Assembly: GCA_944387755.1 (NCBI GenBank)
Contig: CALXGC010000055.1
Span: 1 to 7,354 of the forward strand
Origin: an uncultured Oscillospiraceae bacterium
GTDB taxonomy: Bacteria; Bacillota_A; Clostridia; Oscillospirales; Oscillospiraceae
Length of the DNA: 7,354 nt
Reading direction: 5' to 3'
The notes under the pieces were generated by a model, which worked only from the letters and a program-made list of their open reading frames with translations, was not told the origin of the DNA and made no database searches. Below, one piece after another: positions 1-6,247 of this stretch (positions are counted from its first letter, which is position 1; every line of letters starts with the position of its first letter). A program made the position numbers and the translations under genes.

Positions 1-1
1 G

Positions 2-472
2 AAGCGCTCTATCCGGGCGGTCAACCGCATATGTGAGATCGTCTTTGAGGACGAGCGGGGCGAGGAGCTGGAGGTGGAGGACATCCTCCCCTACTCCCTG
101 GACAGCGACCACCTGGAGCTGGAGGACGACGACTACGGCATCTGGTATATCGACATCCAGGACCACCCCGAGCGCTACGAGGGCAAGACCGTCACCTTCA
201 AAGCCCAGGCCATGACCAGCATGAAGCTGCCCAAGGGGACCTTTATCCCCGGCCGCAACGCCATGACCTGCTGTGTGGAGGACATCCGCTTCTTCGGCTT
301 TTTGTGCAAATATGAGCGCGCCCGCTCCCTGCGGAAGGGCCAGTGGGTGACGGTTCACGCCGAAATCAAGTGGGAGCGCGCCGACGTGTACGAGGGCGAG
401 GGCGTGGTCCTCTACGCCGACCGGGTGGAGAAGGCCCAGGCCCCGGAGGACCCCCTGGTGTACTTCCGCTGA
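2..472 (+). CDS. C-terminal part of a YcgQ/DUF1980-like protein, probably a CobW-type GTPase fusion (5' partial)
   Basis: The reading frame is open from the window edge, so the start is missing; 156 residues are visible. About residues 45-156 resemble the C-terminal domain of the YcgQ/TIGR03943 (DUF1980) family: a 'YEGKTVTFKA' strand, then 'FIPGRNAMTCCVEDI' with the paired cysteines C90-C91, then 'KGQWVTVHAEI'. In YcgQ a similar SCC-Asp motif occupies this place. The first residues (KRSIRAVNRICEIVFED) resemble the end of a G3E/CobW GTPase C-terminal domain, followed by an acidic linker (residues 17-45). From memory, clostridial proteins with a CobW GTPase joined to this domain exist, but the GTPase part is outside the window, so the fusion is inference. 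The family is linked to metal handling; no substrate can be assigned. An internal ATG at 74 is not needed, because upstream codons are coding-like. The gene ends 21 bases before a strong terminator. Confidence 0.6.
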   Translation, partial: KRSIRAVNRICEIVFEDERGEELEVEDILPYSLDSDHLELEDDDYGIWYIDIQDHPERYEGKTVTFKAQAMTSMKLPKGTFIPGRNAMTCCVEDIRFFGFLCKYERARSLRKGQWVTVHAEIKWERADVYEGEGVVLYADRVEKAQAPEDPLVYFR

Positions 473-493
473 CCTGTCTCCCGCGCAAAAATC

Positions 494-528
494 AAAGGGC
501 AAATCCGCAGGCCGCGGATTTGCCCTTT
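494..528. terminator. Bidirectional intrinsic terminator between convergent genes
   Basis: A perfect 15-bp inverted repeat (AAAGGGCAAATCCGC, 494-508, and its complement, 514-528) encloses a 5-base loop. On the plus strand it is followed by TTTTGTTTGT. On the minus strand it is followed by TTTGATTTTTG. It lies between the stop of the plus-strand gene (472) and the stop of the minus-strand cardiolipin synthase (548), so it can end both transcripts. Confidence 0.92.
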
Positions 529-547
529 TGTTTGTCCGATGGAGAGC

Positions 548-2116
548 TTACATCAGAGGCGCCACCGCCTTCAGCACCCAGCCCATCAGCTTCAGAGATT
601 TCTTCTCATCCCGGATGGTCTCGCGGGTCACAGTCCGGCAGTTCAGAAGCGTGGTCTGGAAGTCCTCCTCCATGTCCGCCAGGCATGGGACGCCGTACAT
701 CCAGGCGGCGCATTCAAAATGGTGGTACAGGCTGCGGTAATCCAGATTGATGGTGCCCACCACCCCCTCCCTGCCGTCGCTGACAAAGAGCTTGGCGTGG
801 ACAAAGCCGGGGACATACTCATAAAGCTTTACGCCGGAGTCCAGCAGAGAGGCGTAGTGCGTCTTGGCCAGGGCGTAGGGGGCGGCCTTGTCCGGGACTC
901 CGGGCAGAATCAGCTTCACATCCACGCCCCGCTCGGCGGCAAATTTCAGGGCGGTCTCCATCTCTCCGTCCAGAATCAGGTAGGGGGACATGATGTGCAC
1001 ATAGCGCCGGGCCCGGTTGAGAATATCCATATAGACCCGCTCCCCCACCCGGTCGGCGTCCAGGGGGCAGTCCCCGTAGGGGAGAACAAAGCCGGGGCTC
1101 TCCTGACAGGGGATGGGGACGGACAGGAAGGGGGCGAACGCCGGGGCTTTTTCGTCTATGCTCCACATCTGCAGAAACATCAGCGTGAAGCTCCGCACCG
1201 CCTCCCCCTTCAGCATCACGGCCACGTCCTTCCAGCGGCCGAACTTGACAATATGATTGATGTACTCGTCCGCCAGATTCACGCCCCCGGTAAAGGCGGT
1301 GGAGCCGTCGATGACCAGAATCTTCCGGTGGTCCCGGAAGTTGTAGTGGGTGGACACCAGCGGGGTCACGGGAGAGAACATCTTGCAGGAAATTCCCAGC
1401 TCCCTCAGCCGCCTGGGGTAGTTGTGGGGGAGGGTGGAGAACTCGCAGGTACCGTCGTACATCACCCGGACGTCCACCCCCTCCTTTGCCTTCCGGGCCA
1501 GAATTTCCAGGATTTTTCCCCACATCAGCCCCTCGTCCACGATAAAATACTCCAGGAAGATGAAGCTGCGGGCCTGCTCCAGCTGACGGAGCATCTCCGC
1601 CCACTTGGCCTCACCCAGAGGGAAGAAGGTGACGGCGGTGTTTTCATACACCGGATGACAGGCGTTCCGCCGGAGATACCGGGCCAGGGAGGCCGCGCCG
1701 GGGTCCTCAGCCTCCAGCCGGCTCTGAACGGCGGGATTTTGCGCAATCAGGTCCCTGGTCTGTCCGTTGATCTGCGCCACGCGGGCCTTGACCGCCCGGT
1801 GGCCAATCTCCCAGGTGGTGAACCAGTACAGGACCGCTCCAAAGACGGGAAAGAGCATCACCACCACCAGCCAGGTGATTTTGGCTGTGGGGTCCAGGCG
1901 GCTGTTGAGCAGATACAGCACCATGACGGCGGTATAGAGCACGGTCCCCCCTAAGATATGGGGCAGGATTTCCTCAAACCACTGAAAAATACTGAACAGT
2001 GCCAGCACCTGTAAGGCCAGCAGCAGGACAATCAGACCTAGACGGCTGAAAATCAGATAGAAAAACCCCTTCCGCCCTCTCTTTAAAAGCGTCAGACCCA
2101 TGTTCTCCTGTTTCAT
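548..2116 (-). CDS. cls: Cardiolipin synthase (phospholipase D superfamily)
   Basis: The 522-residue product matches bacterial cardiolipin synthases in length and layout. These membrane enzymes condense two phosphatidylglycerols into cardiolipin and glycerol. Three hydrophobic segments are visible at about residues 18-46, 53-71 and 79-102. Two complete HxK(x)4D phospholipase D motifs follow: H263-K265-D270 (HRKILVID) and H440-K442-D447 (HAKLFVSD). Each is followed by the usual Gly-Asn stretch (GGVNLADEY; GTINLDYRS). No catalytic residue is missing. The ATG at 2114-2116 has GGAAGGAGT upstream with about 10 bases of spacing; a second Met at residue 6 is a less well placed alternative. The gene is monocistronic: own promoter at 2149-2177, shared terminator at 494-528. 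It has no visible functional link to the upstream operon. Confidence 0.95.
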   Translation of the reverse strand: MKQENMGLTLLKRGRKGFFYLIFSRLGLIVLLLALQVLALFSIFQWFEEILPHILGGTVLYTAVMVLYLLNSRLDPTAKITWLVVVMLFPVFGAVLYWFTTWEIGHRAVKARVAQINGQTRDLIAQNPAVQSRLEAEDPGAASLARYLRRNACHPVYENTAVTFFPLGEAKWAEMLRQLEQARSFIFLEYFIVDEGLMWGKILEILARKAKEGVDVRVMYDGTCEFSTLPHNYPRRLRELGISCKMFSPVTPLVSTHYNFRDHRKILVIDGSTAFTGGVNLADEYINHIVKFGRWKDVAVMLKGEAVRSFTLMFLQMWSIDEKAPAFAPFLSVPIPCQESPGFVLPYGDCPLDADRVGERVYMDILNRARRYVHIMSPYLILDGEMETALKFAAERGVDVKLILPGVPDKAAPYALAKTHYASLLDSGVKLYEYVPGFVHAKLFVSDGREGVVGTINLDYRSLYHHFECAAWMYGVPCLADMEEDFQTTLLNCRTVTRETIRDEKKSLKLMGWVLKAVAPLM

Positions 2117-2148
2117 TTGACGCGCACTCCTTCCGTCAGACTGAACCT

Positions 2149-2177
2149 ATCATATCACGTTTCCGGCGGCTTGGGAA
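2149..2177 (-). promoter_or_regulatory. Promoter of the cardiolipin synthase gene
   Basis: On the minus strand, TTCCCA (2172-2177) is separated by 17 bases from TATGAT (2149-2154). The -10 is preceded by TG one base upstream, making an extended -10 (TGATATGAT). It lies 32 bases before the cls start codon and right after the terminator of the upstream operon. The weak -35 is offset by the extended -10. Confidence 0.6.
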
Positions 2178-2180
2178 TGC

Positions 2181-2226
2181 AAAAGCTTCCCCCCTGAACC
2201 GGCGTGACGCCGGCCCAGGGGGGAGC
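2181..2226 (-). terminator. Terminator of the dhaL-dhaK-lsrF-VOC operon
   Basis: On the minus strand, GCTCCCCCCTG pairs with CAGGGGGGAAGC (one extra A). Inside it is a second stem, CCGGCG/CGCCGG, closed by a TCA loop (2199-2213). TTTT (2181-2184) follows. It begins 13 bases after the VOC gene stop and just precedes the cls promoter, so it insulates cls from the operon. The T tract is short, but the stem is very GC-rich. Confidence 0.8.
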
Positions 2227-2239
2227 GCTGTTCCAGGGT

Positions 2240-2563
2240 TCAGGCCTCCTGATACAGCTCCAGGATGGCCCCGTCCTTCCAGACGAAGGCCAGGCGGTCG
2301 CCCCTGTCATTGGCGGCCATGGGGCCGCAGATGACGGAGTCGGCGTCGGCGATGTACTTCTCCAGGTCGTCCACCAGATAGGCCACGTGGGGATTGCGGT
2401 GGATCTCCTCAGGGAAGGGGGTGCCCTCCTCGAATTTCAGGTACTCAATCTTATAGTCGTAGTCGTCCACATTGCTCACCCAGAACTTGGCCCCCTCGTT
2501 GTAGGTCATGCCGGGCTTGCGGTTGGTGACGGGAATGCCGATGTGCATGTACTTCGCGGACAT
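2240..2563 (-). CDS. Small VOC (glyoxalase/isomerase superfamily) metalloprotein
   Basis: The product is 107 residues. It reads as one compact vicinal-oxygen-chelate domain: 'YMHIGIPV' opens the first beta strand, 'IEYLKF' sits in the middle, 'NPHVAYLVDD' opens the second half and 'GAILELYQ' closes it. H7, E40, H59 and E102 fall where the four metal ligands of VOC enzymes are expected, suggesting an active metalloenzyme rather than a binding protein. The family includes isomerases, epimerases, lyases and dioxygenases, so the reaction is not fixed by homology. The frame is open further upstream to 2617, but the ATG at 2561-2563 has AAGGAGG with 8 bases of spacing and begins 19 bases after the lsrF stop, so it is preferred. 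As last gene of the operon it may isomerise the phosphorylated intermediate (the role of the unrelated LsrG in E. coli). That role is inference. Confidence 0.8.
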   Translation of the reverse strand: MSAKYMHIGIPVTNRKPGMTYNEGAKFWVSNVDDYDYKIEYLKFEEGTPFPEEIHRNPHVAYLVDDLEKYIADADSVICGPMAANDRGDRLAFVWKDGAILELYQEA

Positions 2564-2582
2564 AGGATTGCCCTCCTTGGGT

Positions 2583-3467
2583 TTATTTGGCGTTTTTGAT
2601 CTCCTGATAGACCTCATAGGCCTGCCGGGCGGTATAGCCCTCGTGGACCACCTTGGCGATGGCCTGTGCCATACCGGCGGGGCAGTCGGACTGGAAGATG
2701 TTCCGGCCCATATCCACGCCCTTCGCGCCGTCGGCGATGGCCCGGTAAGCCATCTCCAGGGCCTCCAGCTCCGGCAGCTTCTTGCCCCCGGCGATGACGA
2801 TGGGCACGGGGCAGGCGGCCACTACCTTCTCAAAGTCCTCGCAGTAGTAGGTCTTCACAAAGGAGGCCCCCAGCTCGGCCAGAATCCGGGTGGCCAGCAG
2901 GAAGTACTGGGTGGTGCGGGCCATCTCCTTGCCCACGGCGGTGACGCCCAGCACGGGAATGCCGTACCGCTCTCCGGCGTCCACCGCCCGGCACAGGGTC
3001 TCCAGGGACCGGGCCTCTCCGGCGCCGCCGATGAAGCACTGGATGGCCACGGCGGCGGCGTTCATGCGGATGGCCGCCTCCATGTCGGCCCCCAGGCCGT
3101 TTCCGGCGCTCATGTCGTCGATGAGCACGCTGGCGTCATAGGTGGCCCGGAGGCAGACGGCGTTGCGCACTGTGGGGGGAATGCAGGCGCGGATGGCCCC
3201 GCGGGTGCCCATGAGCACGTCTGTATACTGGCACAGGGGGGCGATGGATACGTCGATGCGCTCCAGTCCGGCGGTGGCGCCCATGATATAGCCGTGGTCA
3301 AAGGCCAGCATGACTGTGTTGCCGCTCTTGGGGTTAAACAGCCGGGAGAGGCGGTTCTTTGCCCCCCAGTCCCCGTGGCCCAGCCCCTTGGCGAAAAAGC
3401 CCTGCTCCGGCGCCGGGACGTCCAGGTGGTAGTTGTGGGCCGCCTTATTGCCGATGTTGTCTGCCAT
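2583..3467 (-). CDS. lsrF: LsrF-like class I aldolase/thiolase (DhnA family)
   Basis: This 294-residue protein aligns almost end to end, from memory, with E. coli LsrF. LsrF is the thiolase that uses CoA to split 3-hydroxy-5-phosphonooxypentane-2,4-dione into acetyl-CoA and dihydroxyacetone phosphate. Shared stretches include 'DWG..(N/S)RLSR.FNPK(S/T)G', 'TVMLAFDHGY' (51-60), 'TGLERID', 'VLRA'-like 'CLRA', 'VKTYY', 'CPVPIVIAGGKKLPE' and 'GVDMGRNIFQSD'. K205 in FVKTYY corresponds to the Schiff-base lysine of the family (K203 in E. coli), and the phosphate-binding loops near 226-230 and 250-255 are intact. The ATG at 3465-3467 has AAGGAG six bases upstream, inside the end of dhaK, with 3 bases between the genes, so they are translationally close. 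The fold is shared with class I fructose-bisphosphate aldolases, so a plain aldolase activity on another phosphorylated sugar is possible. Family assignment is firm; exact substrate is not. Confidence 0.9.
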   Translation of the reverse strand: MADNIGNKAAHNYHLDVPAPEQGFFAKGLGHGDWGAKNRLSRLFNPKSGNTVMLAFDHGYIMGATAGLERIDVSIAPLCQYTDVLMGTRGAIRACIPPTVRNAVCLRATYDASVLIDDMSAGNGLGADMEAAIRMNAAAVAIQCFIGGAGEARSLETLCRAVDAGERYGIPVLGVTAVGKEMARTTQYFLLATRILAELGASFVKTYYCEDFEKVVAACPVPIVIAGGKKLPELEALEMAYRAIADGAKGVDMGRNIFQSDCPAGMAQAIAKVVHEGYTARQAYEVYQEIKNAK

Positions 3468-3470
3468 GGC

Positions 3471-4463
3471 TTACTCCTTACTGTACGCCGGGGTGTGGCA
3501 GGGAGTGTTCCACAGCCGGAGGGTCTCCTCGTCCCACTTGGCGATATTCATCTGGAAGCCGCCGGCCTCCTGGACGGTGAGAATCTCCCCCACCATGCTG
3601 GCCGCGACCTCCACGCCCTTCTCCTTCAAAAACTCCACCGTGTCCTTGAACAGCACCAGCATCTCCATCATGGTGGTGGCGCCGCAGCCGTTGATCATCA
3701 CAAAGGCCTTGTCCCCGGCCTTCAAATCCAGGCTCTGGCACAGGGCTCCGGCCACATGGGCCACGGTGTCCCTGGAGGACATCATGGGCACGCGGACGCC
3801 GCCGCCCTCGCCGTGCTGGCCCGCGCCGATCTCCATCAGGTCGGTCTCGCCCAGGTCGCCGAAGGACATTCCGTTCTGGGGATGGGTGGCGTCGGTGGAC
3901 TTGACGGTGAGGGAGGCCATGTTGTCGGCGTACCGCTGGGCGATCTCCGCCACCTCGTCCAGGCTCTTGCCCTCCCGGGCGGCGGCGGCCGCCACATGAT
4001 AGAGCGCCACAGCGCCGGCCAGGCCCCGCTTGTTGTCCTCTCCGTTGGGGTCGTACTGAATCTCCTCGCCGGTGACGACCTGCCGCACGTTGAGGCCGGC
4101 CTTTTTGGCCAGCTTCATGGCCTGCTTGCCCGCAAGCTGGTCGCCGGCGTAGTTCAGGGTGAGCAGCAGGACGCCGTGGCCCTTGTCCGCCATTTTCATG
4201 GCGTCAAACACCAGCTGGCCGTTGGGGGCGGCGAAGATGTCCCCCACCGCCTGGATGTCCAGCATACCTCTGCCCACAAAGCCGGCCTGGGCGGGCTCGT
4301 GGCCGGAGCCGCCGTAGGTGACAATCGTGACCCGGTCGGCGTTGGCCAGGTCTCTGCTGATAACCAGGTGTCCCTGTACCTCCACGATGTCCGGATAGGC
4401 CAGACCCAGGCCCACCAGCTCTTCGTCGGTGATGGTCTCAGGGGCGTTGATGAATTTTTTCAT
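3471..4463 (-). CDS. dhaK: Dihydroxyacetone kinase-type subunit DhaK (substrate-binding)
   Basis: The 330-residue product is a full-length DhaK, the subunit that binds a short ketone covalently and presents it to DhaL for phosphorylation. Visible landmarks are 'YGGSGHEP' (H55), 'NYAGD' (D108) and 'GAGQHGEGG' (H217). In E. coli DhaK the equivalents are H56, D109 and H230, the last forming the hemiaminal with dihydroxyacetone. The ATG at 4461-4463 gives MKKFINAPE, matching the family start (MKKLIN). Two GTG codons upstream, at 4469 and 4478, are also open. The only SD-like sequence (GAGAGG, about 4481-4486) suits GTG 4469 better on spacing, so the start is uncertain by up to five codons. The gene begins 21 bases after dhaL. 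DhaK-type subunits also act on erythrulose and related ketoses, so the substrate should not be assumed to be dihydroxyacetone. Confidence 0.93.
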   Translation of the reverse strand: MKKFINAPETITDEELVGLGLAYPDIVEVQGHLVISRDLANADRVTIVTYGGSGHEPAQAGFVGRGMLDIQAVGDIFAAPNGQLVFDAMKMADKGHGVLLLTLNYAGDQLAGKQAMKLAKKAGLNVRQVVTGEEIQYDPNGEDNKRGLAGAVALYHVAAAAAREGKSLDEVAEIAQRYADNMASLTVKSTDATHPQNGMSFGDLGETDLMEIGAGQHGEGGGVRVPMMSSRDTVAHVAGALCQSLDLKAGDKAFVMINGCGATTMMEMLVLFKDTVEFLKEKGVEVAASMVGEILTVQEAGGFQMNIAKWDEETLRLWNTPCHTPAYSKE

Positions 4464-4484
4464 TTTCACAGCAATCACGACCTC

Positions 4485-5096
4485 TCAATTCAGTTGTGCC
4501 AGTCCCCGGAAGAAGCAGGCGGCGGAGACCGCCCCGGCGTCCGGCGTGCCGATGGTCTGCTGGCCGTAGCTCTTGGCCCGGCCATATTTGGAGACGAAGT
4601 TTTTCGTGTTCTCCGCCCCCGCCGCGGCGGCCTGGGCGGCCAGGTCAAGCAGCTCTCCCGCGTCGCCGCCGGCATAGGCGGCGACGGCCTCGCTGGCGGG
4701 AATGATGGCGTCCATCATGGTCTTGTCGCCCACCTGAGCCCCCGACATATCGCTGAGCTCCTCCAGGGCGTTGGCAAAAATGGCCTTCAGGCCGGGGACG
4801 TCAATCTCGTCCCCCTCCGGAGCCGCCTCCTGCATACCGTCCAGCCAGGTGTTCCACAGGGGGACGGCGCTGCCGCCGTTCAGGGACATCACCGCCATCG
4901 CCGCTCCGTCCAGAATCGACTGAATGCCTCCGTCCGCCTGGTCCACCGCCGTGGAGATGGCCCCGGCAATCTTCGCCATCGTCAGGCCGTGGTCGGCGTC
5001 GCCGAACCTGGAGTCGATCTCGGTCAGCTCCTCCTCGGCGGCGGCCACCGCCTGGCAGGCGTGCTTCAGCCGGCGGGCAAATTCCTCTCTGTTCAT
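4485..5096 (-). CDS. dhaL: Dihydroxyacetone kinase-type subunit DhaL (nucleotide-binding)
   Basis: The 203-residue product is a DhaL, the all-helical subunit that carries the nucleotide and transfers phosphate to the ketone held by DhaK. 'LTEIDSRFGDADHGLTM' carries D28, D33 and D35, matching the Mg-binding D30, D35 and D37 of E. coli DhaL. 'VGDKTMMD' (122-129) and 'GRAKSYG...TIGTPDAGA' (172-189) are conserved. The lid loop differs: usual 'GGASGPL' is here 'GGSAVPL' (74-80). No DhaM is encoded here, so it cannot be said whether phosphate comes from ATP or from the PTS via a DhaM elsewhere. The ATG at 5094-5096 has an ideal AGGAGGTGA (7-base spacing). The longer frame to 5162 would start upstream of the predicted transcription start and is rejected. 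It is the first gene of the operon; dhaL before dhaK reverses the E. coli order. Confidence 0.92.
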   Translation of the reverse strand: MNREEFARRLKHACQAVAAAEEELTEIDSRFGDADHGLTMAKIAGAISTAVDQADGGIQSILDGAAMAVMSLNGGSAVPLWNTWLDGMQEAAPEGDEIDVPGLKAIFANALEELSDMSGAQVGDKTMMDAIIPASEAVAAYAGGDAGELLDLAAQAAAAGAENTKNFVSKYGRAKSYGQQTIGTPDAGAVSAACFFRGLAQLN

Positions 5097-5100
5097 ATTC

Positions 5101-5109
5101 TCACCTCCT
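5101..5109 (-). promoter_or_regulatory. Strong ribosome binding site of dhaL
   Basis: AGGAGGTGA on the minus strand is a complete match to the 16S rRNA tail, with 7 bases between AGGAGG and the ATG at 5096. It decides the start of dhaL against the upstream ATG at 5162. Confidence 0.85.
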
Positions 5110-5121
5110 CCGCGCAGCTTC

Positions 5122-5143
5122 GCGGCCGTGAAATGGCGGCCGC
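5122..5143 (-). promoter_or_regulatory. Hairpin in the leader of the dhaL operon mRNA
   Basis: On the minus strand, GCGGCCG (5143-5137) and CGGCCGC (5128-5122) form a perfect 7-bp GC stem with an 8-base loop. It lies between the predicted transcription start (about 5158) and the ribosome binding site. A small competing pairing (CGCG at 5111-5114 with 5121-5124) overlaps it. It has no U tract, so it is not a terminator; it may protect the 5' end. Function is inferred only. Confidence 0.4.
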
Positions 5144-5147
5144 TCTT

Positions 5148-5158
5148 GTTACATCTGT
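5148..5158. promoter_or_regulatory. Candidate operator 1 of the dhaL operon
   Basis: GTTACATCTGT on the plus strand matches 10 of 11 bases of GTTACATATGT at 6250-6260 in the regulator's own promoter. It covers the predicted transcription start of the dhaL operon, where bound regulator would block RNA polymerase. Binding by the SorC-family protein is inference. Confidence 0.5.
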
Positions 5159-5164
5159 GCATAA

Positions 5165-5193
5165 ACTATACTTCTTTTCGTTACAAAAGTCAA
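5165..5193 (-). promoter_or_regulatory. SigA-type promoter of the dhaL-dhaK-lsrF-VOC operon
   Basis: On the minus strand, TTGACT (5188-5193) and TATAGT (5165-5170) are separated by exactly 17 bases, each one mismatch from consensus. AT-rich sequence lies upstream (about 5200-5255). The predicted start near 5158 gives a leader of about 60 bases before dhaL. Confidence 0.85.
5180..5190. promoter_or_regulatory. Candidate operator 2 inside the dhaL promoter
   Basis: GTTACAAAAGT on the plus strand matches 9 of 11 bases of GTTACATATGT. It is in the same orientation as the copy at 5148-5158 and 32 bp from it, about three helical turns, so both sites face the same side of the DNA. It lies in the promoter spacer and touches the -35. 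It is AT-rich, so a chance match is possible. Confidence 0.35.
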
Positions 5194-5255
5194 TGACCGC
5201 GTTTGTTTTCCATATAATTCACATAGAATCTGAATAAAATTTAGGTATAATATAC

Positions 5256-5289
5256 AAAAATCCGGCGCTTCTCACAGAGAAGTGCCGGA
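5256..5289 (-). terminator. Terminator of the SorC-family regulator gene
   Basis: On the minus strand, TCCGGCACTTCTC (5289-5277) pairs with GAGAAGCGCCGGA (5273-5261). This gives 13 pairs including one wobble pair and a 3-base loop, followed by TTTTT (5260-5256). The regulator's stop codon (5274-5272) lies inside the hairpin. Confidence 0.9.
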
Positions 5290-6222
5290 CTGGGGATGAA
5301 ACAGCGCCTTCACCGCGCTTGATCTGGCCACCACATGGGTGAAGAATCCGGTGTGCAGAGCCCCCCGCAGCGCCTTTGCGCTGGTATTGGCGGAACACAC
5401 GCCGATGATATTGGGACAGTGCCGGAGAATTTCCAGGGGAATCTGGATGGCGAAGTCCTGGTCGGACTGAATCACCGTGCCCGCCTCGTTGAAGTAGTAG
5501 ACCAGCATCCGTCCGCAGGCCCGCTGCCGCTGGAGGAGGCTCCCATAGCGCACCAGGGAGGCGAAGTCCGGGCTGGAGGGGTAGTCCCCGATGTTGACCA
5601 GGGCGGTGTCCATCCCCTCCCACTGCTGGCAGATCTGCCGGTAGATCTCTGTGGAGCACAGAAGCTGCTTCTCCTCCACGCTCTCTGGCAGGGCGGGGAG
5701 GTAGAGAAAGTGGGGGGCGGCGCCGAGCTGCTGGGCGATGAGGCGGACGTTCTCATTGGACTGGTAATTCCGGGCGGGGATACTGGCGTTGCCCACCAGG
5801 GGGCAGATGTCGGTCACGGAACTCCCCAGCCTGGGGTTCGCCTCCAGCCAGGTCACAAGCTGGCCGATGAGGTATCCCCAGCCCACGCCCAGACGCCTGG
5901 CTCCAAGCTGCTCCAGCAGCTCCACCGCCCCCTGGGAGAGCAGCCGGTTGGTGGCGTCGTCGTCCGCCCCGTCCTCCACCAGAATGCCGCCCCGGATGGA
6001 GCTTGTCCGGCGCAGCTGCTCCAGCAGGGCGTTGGGCTCCGTCTCCGGGTCGTGGATGGTAATCTCCACTACGCCCAGGCTCCGGGCCTCTGAGAGGAGG
6101 CGGCTGACCATGGGCCGGGAGATCCCCAGCTCCCGGCCGATGTCGCTCTGCTTCTGGTCCTCCAAATAGTACCGGCGGGCCACATAGGCCAGACGCTTTT
6201 GTTTTTCGGGGCTGATTTTCAT
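5272..6222 (-). CDS. SorC/LsrR-family transcriptional regulator
   Basis: The 316-residue product has the SorC-family layout. An N-terminal helix-turn-helix (about 22-47, 'QSDIGRELGISRPMVSRLL') is followed by a sugar-phosphate-binding domain (about 60-310) related to sugar-phosphate isomerases. 'RRLGVGWGYLIGQL' (109-122) and 'PLVGNAS' (141-147) are typical effector-pocket segments. E. coli LsrR, which senses phospho-AI-2, belongs here; others sense phosphorylated sugars. It is encoded just upstream of, and in the same direction as, the dhaL-lsrF operon, but has its own promoter and terminator. The ATG at 6220-6222 is chosen because GGAG lies 6 bases upstream. The frame stays open to 6291, but that stretch holds the gene's promoter. 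The shared GTTACAT-type element suggests it represses itself and the operon, with relief by a phosphorylated pathway intermediate (inference). Not enough to call it lsrR. Confidence 0.9.
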   Translation of the reverse strand: MKISPEKQKRLAYVARRYYLEDQKQSDIGRELGISRPMVSRLLSEARSLGVVEITIHDPETEPNALLEQLRRTSSIRGGILVEDGADDDATNRLLSQGAVELLEQLGARRLGVGWGYLIGQLVTWLEANPRLGSSVTDICPLVGNASIPARNYQSNENVRLIAQQLGAAPHFLYLPALPESVEEKQLLCSTEIYRQICQQWEGMDTALVNIGDYPSSPDFASLVRYGSLLQRQRACGRMLVYYFNEAGTVIQSDQDFAIQIPLEILRHCPNIIGVCSANTSAKALRGALHTGFFTHVVARSSAVKALFHPQSGTSL

Positions 6223-6247
6223 TGTATTCTCCGCCTCTCCCAAGTGC

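Noticed and set aside
539..1954. Long plus-strand open frame (about 471 codons) opposite cls
   Set aside because: It mirrors the cardiolipin synthase codons. The opposite strand encodes both HKD motifs in the right order, so this is a shadow.
5097..5162. Upstream ATG extension of dhaL to 5162
   Set aside because: The ATG at 5162 would lie at or upstream of the predicted transcription start, and the internal ATG at 5096 has an ideal ribosome binding site.
5196..5212. Possible catabolite-repression (cre) site upstream of the dhaL promoter
   Set aside because: The sequence around GGAAAACAAACGC lacks the central CG at the required place and the symmetric arms of a cre site.
2508..5237. Very long open frame on the plus strand (about 909 codons) opposite the operon
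   Set aside because: It lies antisense to four genes with clear family motifs and crosses their boundaries and promoter. GC-rich codon structure on the other strand explains the lack of stops, and the product has low complexity with no recognisable domain.
5246..5251. TATAAT on the plus strand as a plus-strand promoter
   Set aside because: No acceptable -35 is found 16-18 bases upstream, and downstream on the plus strand there is only a terminator hairpin and antisense sequence. It is probably part of the AT-rich gap.
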